A DNA stretch of 64,000 bases from Echinococcus granulosus (Eukaryota > Platyhelminthes > Cestoda > Cyclophyllidea > Taeniidae), in NCBI RefSeq assembly GCF_000524195.1, contig NW_020170508.1, positions 130,315 to 194,314 on the forward strand, written 5' to 3'. A program made the translations under genes and the position numbers. Of the stretch, positions 31,793 through 42,326 are shown piece by piece (the stretch's first letter is position 1; each line of letters starts with the position of its first letter). A model generated the notes under the pieces. The model was not told the origin of the DNA, did not search any database, and worked only from the letters and a program-made list of their open reading frames with translations.

Positions 31793-32442
31793 CTGAAATA
31801 AATATTCCATTCTTTTGCATAGCAAAATAGGAATAAGTTTCGAATTTTTGATATTGTGGTGATTTACTGCCAGAGCAGAGTTGCTTTCTAATGATTCTGG
31901 TAGGTAAAACCAAGCTAAGTGCAAATTTGAATTTTATGAGCATTCATGACTAGGGAGTAGGAAAGTGGATTTACCTTATTGTCATTTAAACTCTCTGAAT
32001 TAGTTATCTGTGGAAGTTCGAGCAATCACAATGAAGGGACTGATGTAACGCCTCCCGTCGCTTTTATTCCCAGCTTAGTCATCTATCAGACTTTAATTTT
32101 AGCTGCCAAAAAAGGATAAGGGGGTCTAATTTACTTTCGCAGAGCGGTTATTTTCAAATGTCGTTTTAAGGCTGCGATGCATGCCCTCAATCCATCCCAA
32201 TCCGACGGTGCTTTATTTACAAATTTAGTTCCTGAAGGGATATATGGAAAAAGCGGTTAATTAATGGGTTTTGCAGTGCTTTTGTGTAACACTTATGTTG
32301 TTTGAATTTGCCTTTCAGGGAGGAGGCAAGCAGGAAATTGGAACCTTGTAACGGGATCGTCCTCTCCCTTACCTAGTGACTGCGGCTCCCCTCCTTCTTG
32401 AATATTGTATTTTCCCTATACATCTTGTCGTCTTTAATAAAG

Positions 32443-32538
32443 ATGTCCAAAGCAAACCAACCGGGCTCGTCTAGCAACGCTAAAAATCGGGAAGCGGAGA
32501 CCGAGGAGTCTCGCTCCACATTTGAACATCATCACAAG
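32443..32538 (+). CDS. Orphan first-exon-like ORF (32 codons to a GT donor)
   Basis: ATG 32443 opens a hydrophilic stretch (MSKANQPGSSSNAKNREAET...) ending AAG|GTGGGC at 32538. It is preceded by a pyrimidine-AG at about 32310-32319. It could be an alternative 5' exon of the downstream WIPI gene. However, none of the acceptors just before 33533 joins it to the WIPI frame, so it may belong elsewhere or be non-coding. Confidence 0.2.
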
Positions 32539-33532
32539 GTGGGCCAGTGCGCTTCCTTGCAGCGGGACATGTACTTCTAGTTTGTACCTAAATTAATATT
32601 TAATCCAAGTGAAACAAGCCTAGTATGTGATTATACCAGGCTCTAACAAAGAAATAGATATGGCACGTGTGACAAACTTTACCCAAAACATAGCTAAGCT
32701 GGACAGAAAGGGTGAAGGGGTGCAGGTGTTAGTTCTAACCTAGCTTGGAAAATTCTATTCTTTATAATAGATTTTGAAAATTTTGGATGTTAGAGCTAAA
32801 TGAAGACTTTTTACTATGATTGAGCAAGAAATCAATAGTGCTAGGCTTTCCCGGCAAATCTCACCAGGGTGACTGAGGAGTATTAAGGCCAGTAGACAAG
32901 CTCTTAGCAAAAAAACACCTTAAAGTTTGCCTTACTCTATGCTTGGTTACACAGGGTATTAAGTTCACGGATAATGTTAGTAGACTCGGTCCCTTGGACA
33001 ACAGTATGTAGCTGATTCCTTATTACTAGATCTTCTTATGACTTTGAATAGAATGGGTGCGTTGTGTAAAAAAGTACGTGACACTCGACATTTTGTTGCT
33101 GTTTTGTCACTATGATCACCATGTCACAATATCAGTGACGTTTAAATTTATTGAAGAGTGACAATGAAGAGAAAAATAAAACTTGTGAACCGAACCACGG
33201 GTCTATCATTCGTAATCGGTGTTTTAAAAAAGATGACATGTCTAAACAAATCGATTTTTACAGCACTATTAGTAATAATGCTTAGTGTACTGTAGAAGCA
33301 CAAAACAAAAACTTATGTAAAGTCAACCTAACAAAATGTCTTTAGCTTGCGAAGGGAAATTCTGTGGCATTGCATTTTATTCTTACAAATATGAATTGAT
33401 TTTTTCCAATTATCAGATTGTTGGAAAACCCCTTTTAAAATTGTTATAATAGTGTGTTTCAAACGTATTTTATGCGGTCTCATTTATACCGGTGTTCTAA
33501 CAGCTGGGAGTACAGAGTTGTAAGACGAAGTT

Positions 33533-36500
33533 ATGGCTGGGAGCATTTCGATGAGTATGGGTGACGACACGCCCATTCTCTTTGCTGAATTTAATCAGGA
33601 TTTTACGCAAGTTTTCTCTTCTTTGTAGTAACACGTTTTGATGCCTTTCTTAATAGTGTATGTTTGGTTCAGTTGTTGCACTTTGATATATTTACTGGCA
33701 ATTTACATGGGAGTCAATAAACTCAAGACTTCCAAGTTCACTTTCGCATCATTCCGTCTGTTTTAGAACGCTGTGCATTGGAACACGGCACGGTTACAGT
33801 CTGCTGTCGACAGATAATCACGAAGTTCTAGAGACTTACAGTGTTAGTAAGTTTTCATCACATTCTTTTTTCGAATATTGTGTTCCTTTATTCCAGATGG
33901 TGAACCAATGTGTCTCGTGGGCCGTCTCTTCACCAGCAACTTGGTCGTTCTCGTTTCCCTCCATGATATGCGCAAACTGTTGATCTTTCATTCTCGTCGT
34001 GATTCTCTTATCTGTGATTACCGCTATACCAACACCATCCTGTCTGTCAGAATGAATCGTCAAGTGAGTCCATAACGGTTATGATCCTCGTTTCTGTTTT
34101 TCCCACAAAACAAGTGTTTGCTCTCAAATTTGTTCCCTTGAATTCCATATCACAAGCCTAATCATAAATTTGACGTTATTTAAAAGAAATCACGGGTAAG
34201 TCATCAGGCTGACGTCCAGCTTTTGAACATTTTATTGTCTGGTCGTTTTGTTCCTTTAGTCTAATGGCTGAATTTTCTGATAACTTCCGGCCAAACTGCT
34301 CAGAAATTGACCGTTGAGGTAGGTGCCGGAACATTTTCCTTTGGAAGGCCATGAATAGGTATATCCGTATCTCAAGAAAGCTAAGTTATCTCAGCTGCCT
34401 GCTCGACGAATCGGAAGTCATTTAGGCGTTCTTTACCACCCCGCTCGGCATTTTCAAGTTTCTTTTGAAGTGCCTAGGTGGTGAGTAAGGGGTTGTGTTA
34501 TCCTGATAATCTCCTGATACCTATTGAGAAAATTGCAAATCTTTGGGTACTTTTGTCCAGTGGAAACTTGGTTCCTTAAATCCACTTTTAGGGTCTTGTT
34601 CTTGATCGTTTTATCCTGTACCTGAGGTCTCACCCTGTTTGTAGAGGTGAGCTGAGTTTTTTCCTCATTCGCAAACTTTAAATAAGATTTAGTTTTTCAA
34701 GGAGGAACACTGCGTCAGTACTGGCCTGACGAAATTGCATTCATGTGACAGAAAGGCCACCAGCTTACTTAACAGCGACGGGGGGATTACGTCGCCTAGG
34801 TCGTGTTACGGAGGCCTGAACGATCCTCATTTTGTAATTCACTTCGTATGCAAATCGAACTGCTCAGTCGATTACTGCTACGAAAGGAGAGAATCGTTCT
34901 GTTCCAGTCGGATTATTTTTTCAGTTTCGGTCCTGTCCGGGCACGTATCTAGGCTACCTTTTCGGGCTTATCCCATATGCTATAAAGGAATCATTTTTTT
35001 GCTGAGCACTGAATTAATCCTTTTTGGTCGTACGAATCCTGAAGGTAAATGCAGAATTCTGCCATCTCGTACTACTCCACAATTACGTCAGTTTGTGTCC
35101 CTTCATTTCTTCCCTTAAGAAAGGGAAATTTAGGTCGTGACTGCAATATTTCATATGGCACAAGGGACGGAGTGAGAGGGATTATTTCGGCTGGACCTTC
35201 TAAGTTTCTGTCATGTCCTACTCTCCCAGTTCTCCCCGAAGGTATTAAAGGTTTATGCCTGACTATAACTTCATCACAAATTTACAGGATCAGTAAACTG
35301 TTGATGGAGGTGATCTGAAACCCCTGGGAGTGAAAAGCCTGTGTAGTTGAGCGTTCAGCCTAGCTTATTCCAAGTTCTCCACCCCATTCTGACTGAGCTT
35401 CAACGTCTATACCTGTATAGTGGCTAATCGAAAGTGGCTGAGCTGTCATACCTGCCTAGCATTCCTAATTGCTGTTTACAGAGATGAGTTTGTCAGTGAA
35501 AATGTGTAGCCATTGGAATAGCCAATTCTTGGGGTATATACGGAAGTAAATAATTCCCGAATCGCTTCGGCCCCCAATCTTCTGTGTAATTGGATATGAA
35601 AGTGTCTCCAGTCCATCTGTAAGGCGGGGATAAGGAGAGGTGATTGTTGACGAGGCAGTGTAGACCTCCAATGCTTCGGATTGGTGAAATCTTGAAGCAT
35701 TAAGTAGAGATGATAACAAAATCTCCCCTTCTACTGTAGCGGCTGGTAGTGTGTCTGGAGAATGAGATCTTCATCCACAACATCAGAGACATGACGGTGT
35801 TGCACCGGATAGAGGACACGCCGTCGAACCGCAACGGTGTTGTCGCCTTCTCCACCTGTCCTGACAAATGCCTCCTCGCCTACCCCGGGTCCAGTCGAGT
35901 GGGCACTGTCTACATCTTCGATGCGTCCACCTTTACGGTCTGTGGTTTTCTTTCTGTCTTGCTTTTTTGACATGTCTTGAAGTTCCTCCTTCTTTTCGAA
36001 TTCACTTGCATCCAATACCCGTCCACCGACTTCAGCTTCATTCACCTCTGAGTCATCTACACATGACCTTTCCACTTATTCGTTCATTCCACCGATGGAA
36101 GATAACGCGTAATCGCCATCCGTTTATCCAGCCACCCGCACATCACTAATTCATCGCAGAGCCTTTAATTCACCCACCCATCATTAATTTAGAGAACAAC
36201 GCGTTTTAGTTGATCCTGCCATTTTCGATCATTTAGCCGTCCTTTCATCTTTCACCGCTCTAGCCCTCTCTCTGCGTCGGCATTTATGGAAGATTTTCCT
36301 CCCCTTTTCGTCATTTTTAACTTCCTGGAGGAGCAAGTTAATGTGGAATCGAAAGTAAACCTTCGCTTTGATTAACTGCGTGCATGTGTGTGTACCTGTG
36401 AATTCGTACTTTTAGGGGTCACATTCACATGACAACCGTGTACGAGAGCGAGGAATAGACCTGCAGTGTTTTTCCTCCTCATTTCGAATGAGGATGAGGA

Positions 36501-39500
36501 TGAGATAGGAATGTTGGCTTTACTTTGGGGCTTCACGATATTTGGTCGTACGAAAATGGGATCATTGGGAATGCGTTGTTCGGCGGTTTATTTGGGGCTG
36601 ACGTTAACTTTGCGTTTTCCGTCCAGAGTTAGTCTATGTGGCCATGGCGCCTCGCATACATTCATTTCTCTGGCCACGACCGCCTGGCTTATTTCGTCCA
36701 TCTCCCTTTATTCAGTGGCCTGATTGGCGTATCTACCTTGGAACCAACTTATCCATTCTTCTGCCCCCTTAACCTTCGTCTTCATCCATCCTTACTAGCC
36801 TTGTCCGTAGCTCGTATCCATCCACCCACCTCATTTTTCAAGCGGTTCAGTTTCCCTTGAGATCGGTAAATGTGTGGTTCATGGTTTTATTGACAGTAAC
36901 ATGTCATCTGCTTAGGTCGCCTGGCGCTGCGGGAGATGGAGATGGTCGACAACTAAGACACGATGCATATACGTGGTGACTTTACCACACTCGTTGACGG
37001 GGTCTGTTGCCGAAATCATTTGGTTGTTCCACCAATCGTAATCATTCTCAGATGGAGCTCATCGGGTCAGAAACTCGGGGAGTTAGATGTATGTAGCGCT
37101 GACCAGACCTCATCTTAGACTCTGCTCATTTAAACTTGCCTCAACTGTCACGTTGGTGTGACCGCAGATCAGGCATCCCGAGCGTTTCTAACGCATTCAG
37201 GGGTGAAGGTTACGTGTGATTGGGGGAGCTTCAGTTGTCACGTCTGTGTTTGTGTGTTTACCAGCTGGTCATGTTCTCGCCTCGACAAACGGATTTCGTT
37301 TTTCTTTCACTCTTTTGATAATTTGCCTAGCTATCTAATCTTTGAAATGTCTAGAATAGTGGTGACTTTGAGGCGTGGTGTTGGAAGTGCCGGTATTGGT
37401 GGTGGTGATGAACCTCCATTCCATTTCTTCAGCATTCACTCAATCTTCTAACTTTCCATTCGGCCTTGTTCAATCCATCCCTTATCCAACAACCCTGTTT
37501 GCGTCATTTGTGACCATTGCAAATGGGAGAAATGGAAGTAGAGTGGACAGTAGACTAGTCAGCTACTGATGCTTCATCCATCGTGATTATTTCCCTTCCA
37601 TCGGTCCAACTGTTCGTAGGTATTGAATCCTCTCATCCACTTAATCGTCCGTCGTGGTCCTTTTCCTTCCCCTTGAATCCGCCTGTTTATCTGCCTATTC
37701 GGCTCTTACCCATTCCATCGTTCACCCTTCTCGGTCCATCTATTCAGGATCGTCACATCCAGCTATCCACATCAAATTCGTCAGTCCATCAATTGCCCTC
37801 AGATTCCGTATTCTCACATTATACCTATCTTGGATCTTTTCATCTACCCACTGGTCTCATCCGTCCTCTCATCCTGTATTCATTTAGTTGTTTGTTCTTC
37901 TCAGATCTACTTATTAATCTATTTGTCCCTCTTGCGCTCATGTGCCCGCCTCTCGAAACTGCAGTCCATTCTGGATTCTGCCATCTTTATCTTGCCAAGT
38001 TGTTGAAACCGCTCGAGTTGGTTTTGTAAGGGTTGATTCACCTCCAGTGGGGATGGCTACCGTCTCTCAAACATCCCTCCACTTGTTCAATCCCCCTCTC
38101 TCTGTTCCGCTCACACATCTGACAATCCATGCATCGCCTCATCCTGTATCTATCCACTCATCCATACATTAGTCACGTACTCTTCCCGAATCTACCTATT
38201 TAGCCGTCTACTCACCCCCAATCGCCTCACTCCCGACCAGTTTTATCTTCAATCGCCTATCATCTTCTCCGTCTCAGATCCATTCACTTCATTGAGTCAT
38301 CCATCCATCCCTCATAGAGCATTCTCTCGACTCAAATCCTTTCATCTTCACAGAACGTCACATCTATCGCGGCACACGATGGACTGCTGGCAGCTCTCGC
38401 ATTCAACGTGTCCTCGACCCTCCTCGCAACTGCTTCAGAGCGTGGCACAGTCGTCCGAGTCTTCTCCATTCCCGCTGGTGACAAATTGATGGAATTCCGG
38501 CGTGGTCTGGCCCGGTGCGTTCTTAGTCCACATTTATTTACCCGCATTTTTCCCGTCTTTCCCTGTCCCGCGGTACCTTTCTTTCATCCACCTAGAGTCC
38601 GAAGTCCGATCCCATTAGGACACTCTATCGATACTAGTCATTGTTTCCGTCAAACCCGATTTGTGGGGTACGTGAAATCACTGCTAGACTGTCTTGTAAC
38701 TCCGCTGCTGTGTCGAATTGACCTTTCCACAGCCGTGCATAAGCTACCCTGGAGTCGGATGTTTTCCTCTCCTCCATCGTCGGTGCCAATTTGTGAAACC
38801 GCTTAAGTAAACAAATTGTTTGTGTAGACCCTGTAGGTACGTCAGCTGTCACGCTTTTACTTTGACCTGACAGGCGCCAACGTGAAACTACAAGTCTGAA
38901 ATTGCATCGACCGAGATTTAAGTAGCATCTCGTTCTCCGATACCTGTTGCCTTCTCTGTTGCATTTCACGCATTTGCAAACCTTTTTCGAGGTACCACTG
39001 GATTTCGGCCCTTCGGTTCCACTTCTACAGTGTCTAGGGATCCCACTACTTTCCCTCCGATGTTTTATGGACACTGTTTTCCTTCCTTGTCTTTTATCAG
39101 CTACGCGTCTATTTGTTCCCTTAATTTCTCGACGGATAATCGATTTCTGGTGTGCGCAAGCAACACGGAGACCGTCCACGTCTTCAAGCTCTACGGGCCG
39201 GCTTCTCCCTCCTCATCTTCCTGCAAGTAAGTGAAGCATCAAGCAAAATTGAGGGGATTTGTCATTCTACACTGAAATGTGGTAGTTTTGTGGCAGTAGA
39301 CGTTAGACGTCGAAATGCTAGTGTGATTTTGCGATTAGGTTCAGTTCATCCATCACCTTTCTTCACAGAGCCGAGGATAGTGCCTGCACACCAGGATCCT
39401 CCACGCATGGCAGCGACGCTAATGCCAGTTCTTCCACCGACGACGCAGCCTCTACTGGCAGTTGGACCGGCAGTCTAGTGAGCTGGGTTGGTGGAGCCTT

Positions 39501-41709
39501 GAAGGCAGGTGCTGCCTACCTCCCGAATCCCGTGGCGGAGGTCTTTTCACAAGACCGATCTTTCGCTTTCGCTTGGATTCCTTCTGCTGCTGCCAACTTG
39601 GCGAGTGTAAATTCACCCGCCTCCGTCAGTCACGTCACCGCCGCCACCGCGTCTCCTCACGGTGACGTTGAGCATGGAGGTAGTGGGCAAGTTGGCACAG
39701 CGTTCAAGAAGGCTGCTGCTCTTCTCTGGTGAGAAGGAAAAGAAAGTGACTGTTGGACCTATGTATTCATTCTTATCTTCTATTTTCCTTTTTTTTTCAG
39801 CCACGGTGACCAGTACCGACTTCTGGTGGCGGGATTGGACGGTTATCTCCACATCTTCACCTTTGATTCGGCCCGTGGGGGTGAGGCGACCCTGCTGCGA
39901 ACTCAGAGGTGGGTGTCCGCGTAATTTTCTCACCCTGCTACGTCTAATCTTCTCCTCCTTCCTTTCTTTTCTACAATTTATACGGTGTGCTTTTGTATTC
40001 ATCTTTTGTTTTCAGGCCTAGTGGTATCAAGAAGGCTGCGAGTTATCGACTGATTTACTCCAAAAATGTTAAATACTTGTCGTGAGTATAGTCGGTTGCT
40101 CTGACGTGATATCTATCTTGCCCATGGTAGATCAGATGGCTGGAAATGGAGGCCTATCCGAAGGTTTCTTCTTTTTTGCCTTCATTTCTCCTCCCCAGCC
40201 GTCTGGTTGTCTGGTCATCTAAGCACGCCTTTTCCCAGATTCCAATTATTTCACGTGTCCTGTTGCAGTTGTTGTCGCTTTTGTTTAACCCAATTTTCGG
40301 GTGTTGATTCGACTGTTTTTTTGAGGTAATGGAAGAGTCTTTTCAATTTAGGCCTTTTTTTCTCTATACGCTTGACGAAGAATAGGCAACCAATGAGTGT
40401 GCAGCGGCCTTGAGGCATTAGCCAATCAGGGAGGGCTTGCTTTAAGACTTCCTTCCGCTCTCCCTTAGAGCGTACTTTTTCTTTTGCAGCCTAGCCGATA
40501 TCATATGCATAAGGTAAGCTGCGTCAGATGGTAAGATCTCTGTGAACTGGGAAAGAGTTGGACTAGTAAGGTGGCGCGCCTAGCGCCTCTTCGATTTGTG
40601 TAGTTGTGGGAGCGCGCCCTTTTTCGCCGTTTATCCACTTTTACAAACTTTTGTGTAAGATACATTTTTGTAGAAACGAGTACATTGAAAGGCGGAAGCG
40701 GAATGGGAAGAAGACAGTTGCATTCGATCCGTTGCCAGTGCTAGATGAGTAAGTAGCTACCAACATCCAGTGGAAATGCAGGTCTCTTGAAAAGCGTTAG
40801 TCAAGCACTGAATTTCGTCACTTGTTTTTTGTCTGAATTCGTATCTCTTGCAGGAATTTGCAAAATTGTGAGCGAATTGGAAATAGATATGCTTCAGCTG
40901 TACAATTGTTCATCGAGGATGCATTGTTTGGGGACAAGGAGTAAGTATCTGTGTAGTTAGTTGGTGGCAGCGATGTCATTGACACAGGAGCTAATCAAAT
41001 GATTAGAAATGGGATTTTGATCCTCTTGTTGCGTTTTCGTCTCCCTCTCCTCCCCCACTCCGGTTCTACCCGTTCTGCCTTTTGTGTGTGAGAGTTATTC
41101 AGAAAAGAGAACTTGGAGCTTCGTGTTTCGGTGTTCTTGGGGCCCCCCAAGCTCCGCCTTTCACCATTTCTTTGTGTTTTTGGGGCTCACCTGCCTTCTT
41201 TTTTGGGAAAATTAAACGATCGCCTTTATCGCTAGGGCAGGCGTCTTCAAAACTCGGGTTATGCGGTCCCTGTGTGTCACTAATTGACACTCAAAACTTG
41301 CCCCTTGGCTTCCTTACCTCTAGAGTAGGCCTGTAAGACTGTGTTGCCTTTTTCAGCCTCATCGATTCGGGCAACGTGAGTCTCGCTCCTTCGGGTATCC
41401 CAGTTCAACAGCACAAACAGACTCAAGGATCCACAGATGCCGCCTCTTCTTCGCATCGTAGTTTCGCAGCTGTCGCCGGTTCAAGCATGGAGCCCTCAGC
41501 CAGTCGTGAGTTATCTATTTTAGATTTACTTTACTTAAATACACATCAGTAGCCATTGTTTTGTTTGTGGAATTGCTGCAGAGGATTTGCTGGCGACGGA
41601 GGTGATGCTGTTGGTCACCCCCTCGACTGCTCCTCAGGGTTACTGCTACGAAACGGAGTTCCCCACCATCCAGTCTTCTCACCACACTCCTTCGAGAAAA
41701 AAGTGTTAG
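33533..41709 (+). CDS. WIPI2: WIPI1/2-type PROPPIN, autophagy PI3P effector (13 exons, 592 aa)
   Basis: WIPI/Atg18 proteins are seven-bladed WD propellers that bind PI3P and PI(3,5)P2 and recruit the lipidation machinery to forming autophagosomes. Exons: 33533-33606, 33767-33846, 33897-34063, 35740-35937, 38354-38514, 39101-39226, 39369-39728, 39801-39908, 40016-40081, 40674-40748, 40854-40940, 41357-41505, 41582-41709; total 1779 nt in one frame. Signatures: [10 protein letters not shown] (human LLFANFNQDNT), [50 protein letters not shown], the lipid-binding FRRG at residues 221-224, [11 protein letters not shown] and [24 protein letters not shown] with HNIRDM places it in the WIPI1/2 rather than WIPI3/4 clade. 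A long Ser/Ala/Gly-rich insertion (about residues 269-388) enlarges the membrane-contact loop region of blade 6. The first intron appears to be GC-AG (GCAAGT donor at 33607). Only this junction preserves the family alignment and phase. Confidence 0.93.
34064..35739 (+). other. WIPI intron 3 (1.68 kb)
   Basis: GTGAGT donor at 34064 and CTACTGTAG acceptor before 35740. Several + strand frames are open at 34735-35318 without recognisable similarity. No repeat seen. Confidence 0.5.
37147..37162. repeat. Palindrome GTCAC-N6-GTGAC, copy 2
   Basis: GTCACGTTGGTGTGAC: exact 5-bp arms with the least palindromic centre of the five copies. Located in WIPI intron 4. Confidence 0.45.
37583..38300 (+). repeat. 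Degenerate CATCC/TCCAT-rich tract
   Basis: About 0.7 kb in which TCCATC, CATCCA and TTCATCC recur every few to tens of bases without a fixed period. It looks like a decayed minisatellite or low-complexity pyrimidine tract. A similar flavour appears at 36040-36190 and 60650-60970. Confidence 0.45.
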
Positions 41710-42226
41710 CCGTGCGACTTATATTTGGTCTGTTTTTTATCCATGCCTTTAGAGCAATCGAAAAACGTTCCTTGTCATCCGCACCAGCAGGAGTAACGCT
41801 AGCGGTGGGGTGTATGTTGGATTCTTGCGGTCGCAAATGCGTGATAAGAGACAAGGTGCTTCATCCGTAAGTCACCCTGTTCCCTCTCTTCTCAGCTCTC
41901 AACTCTTCCATCTCGTTCCTCCATTTTGATTTCCGCTGTGTGTATGTTTGGCCGGGCAGCGGTTCTCTCCTCTGTGACATATTTTCCTGGACCTTTTCAT
42001 GTTTTACCTTGGCGGACAATAGCTCTTCATGTATACGTTTGCGCTGGACACAACTATTGTCAATGTGTATGTGTGTGGGAGAGACAGTTCCATACGATTA
42101 AAGCTATTATTTGTTTAAAGTTTTTCTCTATTAGAACTTTTAGTTTCGGTAATTTGAATTTTGGGGTTCCTTAAAGTATAAATCTCTTTACGGCGTGAAT
42201 GGTGACCAGCCTAAACTGGATTCCCC
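41710..42226. other. 3' flank of WIPI up to the second gap
   Basis: No canonical AATAAA. ATTAAA at 42097-42102 is the best candidate WIPI polyadenylation signal, about 390 bp after the stop. The region also holds TG-rich sequence. No gene seen. Confidence 0.4.
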
Positions 42227-42326
42227 NNNNNNNNNNNNNNNNNNNNNNNNNNNNNNNNNNNNNNNNNNNNNNNNNNNNNNNNNNNNNNNNNNNNNNNNNN
42301 NNNNNNNNNNNNNNNNNNNNNNNNNN
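42227..42326. other. Assembly gap (100 N)
   Basis: Exactly 100 Ns, so this is probably a scaffold join of unknown length. An ORF reading through it (42195-42455) is meaningless. Sequence to the right may not be as close to WIPI as it appears. Confidence 0.99.

Larger units (their letters stand above)
31374..33532. other. Intergenic region between HTATSF1 and WIPI
   Basis: Holds two weak coding candidates described separately: a - strand open stretch ending at 31434 and a + strand exon-like ORF at 32443. GTGAC/GTCAC half-sites cluster at about 33080-33170, including GTCAC-N7-GTGAC at 33123-33139. Otherwise AT-rich and featureless. Confidence 0.45.
35938..38353 (+). other. WIPI intron 4 (2.42 kb), pyrimidine-rich on the coding strand
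   Basis: Contains long stretches rich in CATCC, TCCAT and TTCATC. It also holds an exact copy of the dispersed palindrome at 37147-37162. Open frames here (for example 37583-38029) read Ser/Pro/Leu/His because of the skewed composition, not because they are genes. Confidence 0.5.

Noticed and set aside
37583..38029. 148-codon + ORF in WIPI intron 4
   Set aside because: The Ser/Pro/Leu/His bias comes from the CATCC-rich tract. It has no splice sites consistent with WIPI.
38634..39179. 181-codon - strand ORF in the WIPI locus
   Set aside because: It spans intron and exon of WIPI on the opposite strand and has shadow-like composition.
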